Part shown: positions 1 through 14,094 of the stretch, one piece after another
Numbering within the stretch: position 1 is the first letter of the stretch
Layout: each line of letters starts with the position of its first letter
Origin: Desmodesmus armatus
Taxonomy: Eukaryota > Chlorophyta > Chlorophyceae > Sphaeropleales > Scenedesmaceae
Direction of reading: 5' to 3'
DNA length: 64,000 nt
NCBI GenBank assembly: GCA_007449985.2
Contig: VIIQ02000072.1
Location: 354,847 to 418,846, forward strand
The notes under the pieces: model-generated
What the model was told of the DNA's origin: nothing
The model's input: the letters and a program-made list of their open reading frames with translations, nothing else
The model's database searches: none
Program-made: the position numbers and the translations under genes

Positions 1-2761
<2,761 letters not shown>

Positions 2762-3007
2762 CTACTGCAAGGTTGCAACGCTTACCCTGCAAAGATCAGT
2801 CACAAACTTGATGCAGTTGCCACCCCCGCCGGGCGACTTGCAGAACTGTTCTCCAAGAGAGACTGCTCCCTTGCACAAGATGCCATTCAGCCCGCTACTA
2901 CCCTGGCAGCCCTTGATAACGCTGTCAACGAGGCCTGCTGACTGAGCTTGGGCCAATGGTGCCAGCAGCAAGCACACGCACAGGGTGATTGCAATGAAAG
3001 TCTTCAT
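2762..3007 (-). CDS. Small secreted cysteine-rich protein (81 aa), unknown function
   Basis: Single-exon frame from an ATG at 3007 to a TAG at 2762. The N-terminus is a textbook signal peptide: MKT, a hydrophobic core (residues 4-19) and a likely signal-peptidase site after residues 19-21 (AQA). The mature part is about 60 residues with five cysteines at residues 34, 45, 56, 65 and 73, spaced 8-11 apart, and a GGGG linker. An odd number of cysteines leaves one unpaired unless the protein dimerises. I do not recognise the family. It could be an extracellular or wall-associated peptide; that is inference. The presumed promoter is short because a transposon-like element begins about 105 bp upstream. 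The signal peptide makes chance unlikely, but a further exon cannot be excluded. Confidence 0.6.
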   Translation of the reverse strand: MKTFIAITLCVCLLLAPLAQAQSAGLVDSVIKGCQGSSGLNGILCKGAVSLGEQFCKSPGGGGNCIKFVTDLCRVSVATLQ

Positions 3008-3112
3008 GGTGCTTGGCTGGCTTAGGGTGAGCTCAAGTGAAAGATAACAACGACAGGCACTATGGGGCGTCCAGAAAGTTGGTATTCAAGTGAAAGCTGC
3101 CGGCCCTGCGAG

Positions 3113-3659
3113 TAGGCATGGGCAAACATCGGGTAGGCTATGTAACCTATATAGATAAATAGGCCTATATAGGTAGCCTATATCGGGTGCTTCAAACGGG
3201 ACATAGGGTCAAGAATATAGGGTTTTGGCAGTTATGGCAGGTTTATGGCTGTGGAGATCTCTTCTAGAAGGCCAGTAAGATGATGCTAGTGCGCAACAGC
3301 TACAGGCTGAAGCACCGCAGCGAGGCAGCAGGCGACCTGGTTGAGAAGGCCTTCTGGATTGAGGACCTGGCAGCGTAGGACAGCTGTGCTGCAGGGCATG
3401 TCCAGCTGGTTGCAGTGGTGATCTGAGCTGGCATGTGTCGTGTGGTCCGCGAATTGAACCGCTCGACCTCCGAAAATGCGACTAATAAACCAAATATAAT
3501 GTAAAGAATAAATGGTGCGATTTACAGGGGCGTGGCTGTCTGTCTAACACATGCCAGCCCACACATAGGATCCTACATAGTGAAAATAGCCCTATAACCC
3601 TATAAATAGCCTATAAATAGGCCTATGTCCCAAATTGACCGACCCTATGCTCATGCCTA
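3113..3659. mobile_element. Non-autonomous hAT-like transposon (547 bp) with 8-bp target-site duplication
   Basis: The element begins TAGGCATGGGCA and ends, read from the other strand, TAGGCATGAGCA, so the termini are short imperfect inverted repeats of the hAT type. It is flanked on both sides by the identical octamer CCTGCGAG (3105-3112 and 3660-3667). An 8-bp duplication is the hallmark of hAT transposition. Sub-terminal regions at both ends carry AT-rich TATAGGCCTAT-like palindromic motifs unlike the surrounding sequence. No transposase frame is present, so it would need an enzyme encoded elsewhere. The perfect duplication suggests a fairly recent insertion. It lies just upstream of the small secreted-protein gene. 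Confidence 0.85.
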
Positions 3660-3667
3660 CCTGCGAG

Positions 3668-6052
3668 GGAGTTGTGACACAGAACGTGAGTCACCCTGAC
3701 ACAACCGCCGAGGACAAGGACAAAGTGCATTCGCAGCACCTTTGATCGCGAGATTGTATTATGCGAGCAGCAATGACAATGTTCTGGGATGGCTTTGACT
3801 GTACGAGGTTGAGGCCAGCACGCGTCAACGAGACGCACCGGCGGGCCGCGCTAGCGGTGCATGCACAGGCCGCTGTCGCTCAGCCAACTGTGTCAAGGTG
3901 TGTTAGCGCTGACACCAGCCGACAGGCGCTTCCATGGCAGCTGCAGCACAGATAGCCCTTGCTTAGGTTGCCAAGGCATTCTCAAAGGCAGAGGGACAAC
4001 CGCCTCACACCAGCTAGACAACCGTTGTCGCTGCGGCAGTGACGGCCCAGGCGCTGGATGCCTGAGGCCCAGCTCAGCTCAGAGGCTCTCCCCCCCCCCC
4101 CCCCGTCCAGCGAGATGGTAAGGGCCCACGGGGCTGCGCAGCTATGACTTTGAGATGCTGCTGTTCACAGCGCCACGGTAACAGAGCCCACTTGAGTTGG
4201 GAACACATGCTGGGGGGTGCACATGCAAACATCGCTGCCCATGGGCCATGGTGGCCACTGCACCACTCTGCATCTTGGTTGAGCGCTGTTGGATATGACT
4301 GTGTCCAAGGGTCCAGGCATGTGATGTCATCGGGTTTATCTCTGCATAGCCTCAGCTGGCAGAGGAGCGTACAGAGTGGCAGGTGTCGTGCAACCCAGCA
4401 ACCTTGCGCATTTACATGCACACGCCGGATACATCCCATAGTACTTGCCATAATCAGCCTGGCAGGCCCTGCCGCACAAATGTTGCTGGCCCAAGGGTCA
4501 CTGACTCTGGCAGCTTGGCCTGCAATACTGCACTAGTGCCCTGATGCACCACCTTCTCTGCCTCTCCCCCTCAGTACCTTGTCTGCCACTGTTGCCCGGC
4601 GAAGCCCTACAATCGAGGAGTCTAAGTGCACTGCCAGTGCTGAGCACTAGACGCAGCCTGTTGTAGTAAGATCGCAGAGGCTGAAGCTGTCGTGTCTGTC
4701 AACGAAAAGACGCAGCCTGGCAGTTCCACAATCACTGGGTTTTGAAGCCCTGGCTGCTGCACAAACTTGGTTTCAAAGCGGCCGTATCAGCTGTATACAC
4801 TACGCAATGGCGGCGCCCCTCAGGGGGCAGGGGGGGGGCAAATATGACATTGAAATTGACGCTTTCGTGCTTGCAGCATGCAGCTCCACGCTGGCAATTT
4901 TACAGCCACTCAAGAGTTGGCCCTGAGGGAAGTTCCGGCGGCATGCATGTCAATGCTGCGTTGGTCACCGACACAATAGTATTGTGCAAGTAAATCACAG
5001 CCACTGACCGGGTCTTCTGGTTACACTCTCACCCCCAGCACCAAAGTTTGATAGTATGATAAGCAGAAAACTCTCTGAGTTATTCAATGTTGCTGCGCCA
5101 TCAGCATGATGCTGCCAACATGCTTTCGTGTGTGCAGGCTCCGGCCCTGTGAAACCTGCCCACAGAGCAAGCCACGCAACAGCCACGCAACAGCACCAAC
5201 CACAGCTGCCCAAAACCACACAATGTAATAATAGTGACATGATAGTGATGTAATAGTGACACTGTTATATTATTGGTTAGTCTTGCCTGCCCCACTGGAA
5301 CCTGTTCGGCTCTGGGACTGTTTTGCAACCTTTTCCTGGCGCCTGGCAAGCTGCAAGCCGTCAAAAGGGGATCAACACAAATTTTTGCAGGAACAAACAC
5401 CACCCGCAACCACCAAGAGCATCAGATCTGCCCTTGCAGGCCCTCTGACACATGAGAGCACCAGCATGTTGAGCTGGCATCAACCTTGGCACTGTTTCAA
5501 ACAGACTGTTCCTGTGATAATCTGTCAGCTGAAAACAAACCCATCACAGACACATGTAAGCCGACCCCAAGGCATACACCATGCGACGCCACCACCTTGT
5601 GATCATGCTGCTATCGCTGGGCCGCTGCCCTCATCTGCACCGCAGGTTGTAAGCTGAAATCACCGCCCACTGGCACCCCCACCCCACAAACACATCACAG
5701 ACATTCACTGACTCGGTAAGTCAGGTTGACCTGATGCCTTGACTCCAAGGCATGTCGTAGTACGACACTCTACCATGACGGTTATAATTGTGGCCCTTCA
5801 GATAGAAGTTTGCCTTATTGTGACAACACAACCCAGCATCTCCAGGCTGCCTCAGCCTGCGCACAACGTTGCAAACATTGCGCAGGCTGTGGCAGCCAGG
5901 GGCCCTGGCAGGGCTGTTCACCAGTAGAACTCGGCCAAGGCTGTCAGCTGGAAGCGAGCCATTTCACCACACACGCACATACACTGCATGAGTGATTCAC
6001 AGCCATGCACCATCCCCCCTTGTGACCATCAGGTATGATACCACCACTCAGT
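3668..6052. other. No gene recognised
   Basis: Only short unrelated frames are present. A 15-base C tract lies at 4090-4104. Around 5221-5275 there is an AT-rich stretch of repeated ATAGTGA words. Part of the region may be the 3' untranslated region of the minus-strand gene that ends at 6053. Confidence 0.45.
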
Positions 6053-7807
6053 CTAAGCTGCTGCCCTGAGTTGTGCCAGCAGTCTGGCCTTGAGATGCTC
6101 AAACTCTTGAGGGTTGCTGAGGCCCCTGTCGCGCAGGTCAGCTGCCTCACCCAGCCTGCACAGCCAGCTCTCAGTGGGGGCAGCCAGCACAGAGATCTGC
6201 AGGCAGGCAGACAGCAACGGTGACGGCAGGTGCGCAGGATCAGCAATGCATGGCACCGCACTCGTGACTAGACAACCCTGTCAAGCCCAAAGTGAAACTT
6301 TCACTTTCCAAGTTGGACCTTACTTTGAAGTGTTGGTACAGCTTCACCGATGACTGCCGTTTATGCTGACCTGAACCTTGCCACTTCAACAGATGTTGCT
6401 GAGTTATCGCAGTTCATCTCTGCAAGAAGAGCATAACAGCCTTACCGGTACCTTGAGTCCGTCTGCCTCTGCAGGGGTCAGCACACCGCGTGCCACCAGC
6501 CCATCCAAGTCCTGCAGGCGCTGCACCAAGTCGCCGCCGGCCTTGCCCGCAGGAGTCACTGCGCCCCATGCAGACACGGGTGCGCGCATGGCACCTTCGC
6601 TCTGCAGCTTGTTGAGCTTGACGGCCAGGCGGATGGCCTCCCGCACCTGCTCTGGGCTCTTGAGGAAGGCTGCAGACACCTCTGGGCAGCTGGTCCCACC
6701 ATTTCCTGCGGTCTGGACGTTGACGGCCTTCAGGCCGAAGCATGTCATGCAGCAGTCGCTCTGCAGCTCGACATCCTGCATGCAGGACAGGGGGTGCATA
6801 CAGCAGGTGGCAGTTGGCACGGATGCAGCAGCAGCAGTGTACAAGATGCAAGGTGCTGTTGGTGTGCTGGAGAAGGCTGTGTGGAATTGTGCTTGCTGCG
6901 CACACAGAGCTGGGGCGCACAAGGGCATGTCGATGCACTGCGTGACATGACGGCGATGCTTTCTCTGTGTGCAGCATCTGGCAGAAACATATGCCTGGCC
7001 GCCAGGCTGCTAATGATTAGCCGGCCAACATGTGCAGGGTGCACTGCATGTGCACACCAGCACTTGCAATTTGTGACCTTGCAGAACAGTGTCGCAGCCT
7101 CCTGTGGCCACCCCGTACCTGAACCTTCTCCAGTGGCACTGTCTTGAGCGTCTTGGCGATGTGGCTGCATAGTGATGAAGCAGGAGGATGGGCAGCAGCA
7201 GCATAAGTCAAAATGGCGGGCAAGTGCTGGCACTGTAGGATGGTTGGAGGGCCCCCACGGTGGTGCAGCATAGCATAGACGAAAAAGCAGCAACCTCATG
7301 TCTGCAGCTTTGATTTTGTACATCCTGTTGATGGCTTACTGGGGGCAAAGACAGTGGGGACCACAGAAAGCATGAGGTGGCCCCTGCCCAACGTCACAGC
7401 CATAATTAGCTCACACTAACCTGGCAGAGGGAGGCACATGATGCTCTGGTATCATGCTTAAATTACGCCTGTCACAGGACAATGGCCTCATAATCAGATT
7501 GGTGATGCCGTCTCTCACCAGCAGCAGTCGTTGTGGGCAGCTTGGAATGTGATGGCGTCTTTGTCCAGCTTCAGGCTGAACTGGTTGGCATAGATGCAGG
7601 GGCACAGTCCACCAACTGGAGCGATCAACAGGTTTGTGCAACCTGACAGAAGAGTCCACATAGCTGCTTGGCAGCATTGCAGCTTCTTGAACTGCCTGTC
7701 GTTCCGCTCAACAGCAGTGGCTTCTCCAGGCATGTGAAGTCCTCTGTCTCGATGAACCTCTGCATGGCCTGAGCCGGAGTGGGAGCCTTGAGGGGGGCTG
7801 TTGCCAT
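6053..7807 (-). CDS. PH-like (bPH-type) domain protein with SHOCT-like C-terminus; one apparent frame break
   Basis: Exons read from the minus strand: 7807-7519, 7164-7119, 6775-6452 and a short last exon ending at TAG 6053. The first exon starts MATAPLK and carries IETEDFTCLEKPLLL. It then continues in a neighbouring frame (ERNDRQFKKLQCCQAAMWTL, ..CPCIYANQF.., LDKDAITFQAAHNDCC). The junction to exon 2 gives KTVPLEKVQ-DVELQSDCC, then FGLKAVNVQTAG and SPEQVREAI, a pattern I associate with PH-like membrane-associated (bPH2) proteins. The end, LDGLVARGVLTPAEADGLK then KARLLAQL, resembles a SHOCT oligomerisation segment. Its role is unknown. The frame change near 7710 would be repaired by one extra base, so it is either an assembly deletion or a real lesion. 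The last exon boundary (about 6053-6100) is unresolved because several AG acceptors fit. Confidence 0.6.
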
Positions 7808-8492
7808 GGTGGCGTCTGGCTAGCAACAACAGCACTGCTGAAGTCTCCTATGCCACAACCTTGTTGCCAGATGGAGCCTGTCGACCTATTCACGGTTAAA
7901 TACGTATCAGAACGGTGTGTGAGCTTCGTCTCATCACGTGGACCCTGTGGTGCCGTTGGGCACTTTCATGGAGGCGTCCAATTCATGGCATGGACGTGAA
8001 TTGTGACATGAACCCCACTCGACTTGTGGTCCAAGAGGACTGTGATGCAAATCAACACCTTGGACAGGCTATGGATTCACTCTTCAAGTTGCCTGAGGGC
8101 TATGAGTCTTGAGTGAACACCAATCCAAAGGTGGACGGACAGTAGCAAGGGCACGTCCTGCCAGCGAGGGCCAAATTCAAGATGTTGGTGTAGGCTGCCA
8201 TTGATGAAGGTAGCTTCGAACTTCCGACCAACAACAGAGCTTACACAGCACAGTCCTGACAGCCCTCCTGGACAGGTGTGTGTTGGATAACCACAACACC
8301 AACTCCATTTGGATAGCGCCTGATTACAGACGGAGCCGTGACACCACCACAAGTGCACTGCTTGTTAATCATAAATACAACTGCAAGTTGACAAGCGGGT
8401 GCAATCCAACGCTTTGCTATGTTGAGCACAAGCAACCAACAGCCAGCTGCCCAATGGCAATTGGCGACGCTGTCGGCACAGAAGTACCCCCA
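7808..8492. other. No gene recognised
   Basis: This lies between the end of the AIDA-like gene and the start of the PH-like gene, both on the minus strand. It presumably holds the former's 3' untranslated region and the latter's promoter. No exon with a recognisable motif was found. Confidence 0.4.
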
Positions 8493-11299
8493 TCAGTGCT
8501 TGGTGAGGCTCCTCACAATGTGCACGTACATGGGCTTGCTGGTGTATGAGGGGCGCTGGCTGCGGGGTTTGTAGTCTGCTGGCTTCTTGTACAGCTGCAG
8601 CATGGCGGCACCCGGCCGCAGCAGTTCTTCATAGGGCAGCACTGCGTAACACTTGACACTCATCTGCACAGGCATAAAGCAGGGCAGAAAAGTATGCTCA
8701 GCTGAGCAGACAGGTCATGCCATGACTACTGCCCTGTGGGGTTGGCTGAGAAGCCTTCCAGCCAACACTGACCATGACGATGTCAAACCATGCATCATGG
8801 ATCATCAACAATCAGCCAGTGTTGCATCTCGCACACCATGCCAGTCAAGGGTTGTCTTCATGCCCGCTATCATAGCGGCGGCGACCGCAGCCCGACATAG
8901 GTGCAGCTGGCAGACAGACTGCTGAGCAGATCCCTGCTGTTGTGTCGCACAGCCCCACCTTCTTCTTGTCTGCCTTCCAGTGCTGCAGCTCCATAAACAC
9001 GGCAGCATCCTCTGGCAGGCAGTTGAGCGGCGTCTGCAGGTGCCACACAAAGTCCAGGTCCAGCTTGTCATCTGCACCAGAGCGGGCTGCACACACCTGC
9101 ACACAGCATGCACACCATACATCACCGTTGTGCCTAGCGTGCCACGTGCAGCTCACAAGATGCTGCTGACACGCGAGTGTACCATTCGGGGGGTCATCTG
9201 ACAGCACCCAGCAGTGAACCACCCGGTGTGGTGTGCCAGTTTCAAGGTCTTCCCACACCTTGTAGTCACTGCCACCTCTAGCCATCATGCCCTGACCACA
9301 CATGAAGCTGCTGTAGCGCAGGAATCACAAACTTTGATTGGTTACCATAACCTACTGGCGTTGTGGTAGTAAAACCACCTGATGATCATCGCTGAGCCCC
9401 GCCTGCAGCAAGCTGTGGTGGCTGCCTTACGACAGTGCTTGAGGATTCCCGGAATTGACCCAAAGTTTGGACCATACAACTATGGTTGTTACCCAACCGT
9501 GGCCATGCATGGCTCTTGGTGGTGCCTACCTGTGGTGACTCCTGCACTGCCTCCAACAGCTTGCCGCGCTTGTCTCTCACGGTGAGCTGCACATGCGGCT
9601 GCGCCATGCTGTCTGCACCCTTGACTGACCAGCTGCCTGTGTCAGCCCAGCACGTCGTGCATACACACAGGTTGCAGTATGTAGATTATGCAGGCATACC
9701 TGCTTATGCCAGCAGAGCGATGCATGCCATGCTGGCAGCTTCAGCAGCAGAACAGGCATGCAAGCGCCCCACAGCTTGAGCTGCGTTGTGCGCACACCAT
9801 GGAGGCTGAGTACGCCGGCTTCCAGCCAGCTGCCGTTGGAACGCTCGGTACGTGCGTGCGTACTCCGTAGTATGCAGGTACGGCACCAAGAGTATATGCG
9901 GTATGCATTGCGTTGCTGACATGAGATTGCTGAGCATTCCTGGCACGCACCAAAGGATATGCTGAGGGTGACGTCTCCCTGCTGCAGCTCCTTGACTGCT
10001 GGCCGCAGGGTGCTGGTTGCTGCATGCTTTGAGTCTGCCGGCTGCTTGCGCTCCGGCACGCTGAGCTCCGTGCTCTCCTGCTGCTCTATGGTTGTGGTGA
10101 TGAGATCCTCCGTCTCCTCATGCGGCTGTGCACTGCGTGGCCGCAGCCGCAGCATCTGCAGGCCGCTGCTGGCGTCTGTGTCTGCTGCCTTGAGCGCCAA
10201 CGCCACGCCTGCTGGCAGCTGCACTGCGCGCACGACGAAACATCCCAGCAGCAAACACAACCCATTGACTGAAAACGCACGTCAGGCTTGGCACGTCTGG
10301 CAGTGCATGTGGTTGTCGCATTGCAGGCAGGCAGCGAGGCAGAACAGCGTTTGGGCGTCCTAGCCTGACCTACTGGCACTGGCGGCAGCTGCTTAAGGGC
10401 TGCAACTGCAACTCCACATGCTGCTGCGGTAATGGTCCAGGTGGCAGCACATATTGCACTCACCGTCTGACACAATCAGGCCCGCCACAAAGGGCTTGAG
10501 TGCCTGCATGCCTGTGAGTCCGACTCCAGGCACCTGTGCTGGGGTGCTGCCATTCAGCTCCTGCAGGCATGTAGCGCAACACAAGCTTGGTTCCTGTTTG
10601 CTTCATATTACTGGCTGTTGGTCACCGGCTGCTGGTCACAGCTGATTCAATCATGGTCTCCCTTGCAGTCACTGGACAGCAGGGTGTGGTTTTGCACTGC
10701 CTGCAGCCCGTGACGGTACACATGTGCGCTCTCCAAAGCCGCAGTATGTGTAAGTGGCTGAGCCATCTGCTGGGAGGCTGTGTCCGTCACTGTTGCTGGC
10801 CCAGGCCGTCACTGTTGCTGGCCCAGACGGGCTGCTGGGTCAGCAGGAGCATGGACGTGTCCCAGGTCACAAGCATGCACACAAAGCTGCTTGCCAGCAG
10901 CGCTCCGGGATCACCTGTATCCTGAGCTTGAGCACTGCTGCAAGTTGAGCTATGGATGCTCGCCGGGGGCCCTGAAGGCCCAGCTTGTTTTCACTGCCCT
11001 CCAGTGAGGTTGCCACTTGCAGGCGGTGGTAGCTTGACACCGCCTCTTCTACCTGCAACAAGCATGCACTCTCAGTCACCATCAACAACATGTGCACACA
11101 ACCTCTCTTTCTTTCAGACTACCAGGGAGGTCTGCTATAGTGTGCATGCACCTGATGCTGATGTTGTGGTGGCCTTACGGTATCCTTTGTTTGCCCGCTG
11201 GTGCATCCATATGGCTGCGCCCTTTGACGCGCATGAGCAGCACAGACTGCAGAGACTCACCTGTCCCCATGCATCGTACTCCAAAGCCTCCTTGTATGC
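8493..11299 (-). CDS. AIDA: AIDA-like protein (axin interactor, dorsalization-associated), C-terminal C2 domain
   Basis: Minus-strand exons: 11299-11261 (AYKEALEYDAWGQ), 11052-10915, 10560-10464, 10223-9951, 9612-9530, 9096-8959, 8663-8493 (stop TGA). All reading phases agree across the junctions and give about 312 residues plus an unresolved N-terminus; the vertebrate protein is about 305. The first two exons match the helical AIDA N-domain (..YDAWGQ-VEEAVSSYHRL..LKLRIQ). The last three form the AIDA-type C2 domain: VQLTVRDKRGKLLEAVQESP, LQTPLNCLPEDAAVFMELQH, SVKCYAVLPYEELLRPG, LYKKPADYK and SKPMYVHI. The middle exon is an acidic, Gln/Ser-rich linker. In animals AIDA binds Axin and its C2 domain binds lipids; the role in an alga is unknown. 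A mini-exon with ATG at 11485 is a possible but phase-inconsistent start. The 10914 donor (GTGATC) is weak. Confidence 0.8.
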
Positions 11300-11844
11300 C
11301 TGCAGCACATATAGGATATCTTCACAGTCTCCATACCAACTGGCACAGCAGACAGTGCTGATGACTCAGCCGGCATTAGGTGAATCACCCCAGGCACCAC
11401 GACACATAGCGAGCCTGTTCAACAGTGTAGGGGCTGCCAGCTTCGAAACAGGCACAAGGATTCTCAGGCACTCACCGCACTCCATGTGTGCCGCGTGCTT
11501 TCCATCAGCAGCAGCTACAAAAGAGGGATGGTGTGCACGTTCTGCAGATGTCTATCAGGTGCCAGTGACACAGCCGTGAGGTGGTCCCAGAGATGAAAGC
11601 GTGCATGTATACCATTCAGCTTGCCACTGCCACTTCAGCTCAGACAGTTCAGCAACAAAACAAGCTGCAGAAGAAAGTCAAACCCAAATCATCAAAACCT
11701 CAGAAAACCTCCTGTGTGATTTTTTTCACAGTATCTGGACTGCCGAAGGCCTGCAACTCGCAAGGACGGACAGTAAAAACAGTGAAGCATGTTTTGTTTT
11801 CCAGTTTTTCCCGACACATCAGCAGCAGCAGTCCGTGTTGGTGC

Positions 11845-12206
11845 ATGAGCGGCCAGACACTGTTTAATATTTGCCTCTCTCAAGTTTCCGATAACATCGA
11901 TAGGGTTGTCTCCTTAAAAGGACTTCCGGAGGACATTGTGCTAGAGCTTTTGGCCCAGATATTGTCTAGGGGCAGGTTGAATCCCCGTTCCGTTGGGTTA
12001 TTTGCGGAGTGTGGCCACGAAGCCGTCAACCAGGTGCTTAGGGTGAGCACCAGAGGCAACAGCAAGGCACACTGGCAGCATAGTGGAGCCACTGCAACCT
12101 CACTCCTTCTTGCTCAACTCTTCAGGAACTCAACCTACGAGACGTCCCGGTGCTTGTCGAAAGCACTACGCACCTGTGGCTGGGCGAACATCGCAGGCTT
12201 TCCTAG
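11845..12206 (+). pseudogene. N-terminal remnant of an RNI-like leucine-rich-repeat gene
   Basis: Exon 1 is 11845-12042 and starts MSGQTLFNICLSQ. It continues DNIDRVVSLKGLPEDIVLEL and FAECGHEAV. A good donor (GTGAGC) and acceptor (TTCAG) join it in phase to 12126-12206, which reads ELNLRDVPVLVESTTHLWLG and then meets TAG at 12204. This is the N-terminal pattern of plant and algal RNI-like/F-box-like LRR proteins, which normally continue with many leucine-rich repeats. Only 92 codons remain and a methyltransferase gene begins within 200 bp, so the repeat region is missing. It may be a truncated gene, a relic, or a gene with a base error near 12200. Confidence is moderate for the family and lower for pseudogene status. 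Confidence 0.45.
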
Positions 12207-12388
12207 CCAGGCGTGGTCTCGGCTTCTTCTGACAGGTGGGAGGGCGTAGCAGTCTTACCGGGCGCGCTGAACGCCCTTTTGCATGTTTACAGCATGTTTC
12301 AGCCCGTCACGCGTCGTCGGCTTGATATGAACCTCTGACTCCTGCTGCTTGCTGCTGCTGCAGGTGTGGTGCACTTGGAGGCCACCCC

Positions 12389-14094
12389 ATGCTGGCAGTG
12401 ATTGCCCCAAGCCAGCCAGTCGCAGTTCTGGCGGGAGCCAATGAGTGTTGCTTGGTCCCCACGACTAGCAACCTGCCGCAGCACAAGTTAGAGCAGGCAC
12501 CATCGCAGCACTGGGATGTGCCGGCGCAGGTGGTCCTGCAGCCTCTCACATTGAACGGCACCAAGCAGCTCAAGCAGCAGATGGGCGTTGTGCAGCTGCA
12601 CAGTGACCAGGGCACCGGCAGCGCAGCCATGACGTCCTCCTCGGCGGTCCCAGCAGCAGCCAGTGATGCCGTGCTGGAGCCCAGCAGCACCGCAAGCAGC
12701 GCTGGCACAGGCAGGAAGGAGCGACGGTCCAGCGGCAGGACAGAGCGCCGACCCAGCAGGGGAGAGCGCAAGTCAGCTGCAGCAGCCCCTGTGGCGGGCT
12801 ACTCCACTGACAGCTACTGGAACAGCCGGTACGCTGAGCGCAGCACCCACTTCGACTGGTTCTACAACTACAGCGCCCTTGCTGAGCTCATTGGCACCAC
12901 CTGCGACAGCCAAGCGGGGCCCTGCCTGCATGTCGGATGCGGCAACAGCGGCTACTCTGAGGGCATGGTGCAGGATGGCTTTGAGGTGAGCCTGCAGGCA
13001 CTGTACCAGCTGCATGATTAAACCCTCTTGCAACACGCAGAGCTGCAATCCCGCCTCCATGCGCTGTGGCACATGCTGGCCGCTCTACAGGGCGCACAAC
13101 TTTGTCGACAGCCTTGCTGGTAATGTAGGAAGCTGGTTAAGCCTTTTTGACATTGTAGGAGCACTGTGGTGTCATTTGCGCTGCGCTGGTGCTCCTACAC
13201 AAGTGGCGGACTCTGTGTTGGCTGTCTGCACAGACTTGTGTAGATCGTTGCACTTCTCCCCTGTCCTTGATGTTTATGTGTTGAACTACTCAGTCTGCTG
13301 GTACCCAGGCCTGGTCAACATCACCATGGACCTGAAGGAGCGCTGACACAGCCTTCTGCCCCTCCTGCTCCTGCATGCGCTTGCAGGTACTCAACGTGGA
13401 CATCTCGCCTGTCGTGATTGAGCAGATGCGCATCATGGACCAGCTTGAGGGTCAGACGTGGGAGGTGGCGGACTGCCGCTCCATGCCGCAGTACGCGGAC
13501 GGCTCGTTTGGCAGCGTGCTGGACAAGGGCACCTTGGACGCAGTGCTGTGCAGCAGCCATGGCACCGCAGATGCAGTCTCCTACGTCAATGAGGTGTACC
13601 GGCTGCTGGCGCCTGGGGGTGTATTCCTGCTGGTCAGCCTGGGGCAGCCCCATGCCAGGCTGGCAGCCCTGAAGTGCCAAGCAGCAACCAGCCATGTCAG
13701 CACATCCCTGCCGTACCTATCTGCGGAGCTGCAGCAGCGTGCTGCGGCTTCCGCTGCAGCGTCTGCGGCGGCCAACGGCAACAACGGCAGCAAGGACAGT
13801 GGCACGGGCGACAGCAGCGAGCAGCAGTGGGAGTGGGAGTCTGTGGAGGTGTACCTGCTGCCCAAGCCCAGTTTGTACCTGCAGAGCGAATCCAGCCTGA
13901 CAGGCAAGCCCATTGTGTCCCACATGCGCCACAGCGACAAGGATATGCCAGTGGAGTGGCTGGGCCCGTTCACGCCTGGCGCTGAGTTGGACGCGTTCAT
14001 CGCTCAGCAGTCCCTGGACCTGCGGGAGTTTTTCACTGCCTTTGCCTGCACCAAGCAGGGGCCAGGCGCAGCAGGCGCAGCACAGGAGTGTTGA
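12389..14094 (+). CDS. METTL13/EEF1AKMT4-like class I SAM-dependent methyltransferase
   Basis: Two exons: 12389-12985 and 13387-14094 (TGA), joined in phase 0, about 434 residues. The N-terminal 130 residues are low-complexity. The domain then starts DSYWNSRYAERSTHFDWFYN, typical of this family. Motif I is LHVGCGNSGYSEGM. The splice joins GFE to VLNVDISPVVIEQM, which carries the acidic residue expected to hold the SAM ribose. Further motifs are DKGTLDAVLCS and PGGVFLLVSLGQP. Relatives methylate lysines or the N-terminus of elongation factor 1A; substrate here is inferred only from family. The start is uncertain: ATG 12629 is an alternative, and an acceptor-like CTGCAG at about 12362 leaves room for an upstream exon. 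The intron is about 400 bp. Confidence 0.85.

Noticed and set aside
3440..3500. tRNA-like T-loop sequence inside the hAT element (minus strand GGTTCAATTCGCGGACCA)
   Set aside because: The stem bases beside the loop do not pair properly and no matching acceptor, D or anticodon arms are visible.
13014..13346. 110-residue plus-strand frame between methyltransferase exons
   Set aside because: It lies within the intron bounded by a good donor (12986) and acceptor (13386) whose removal restores the methyltransferase motif.
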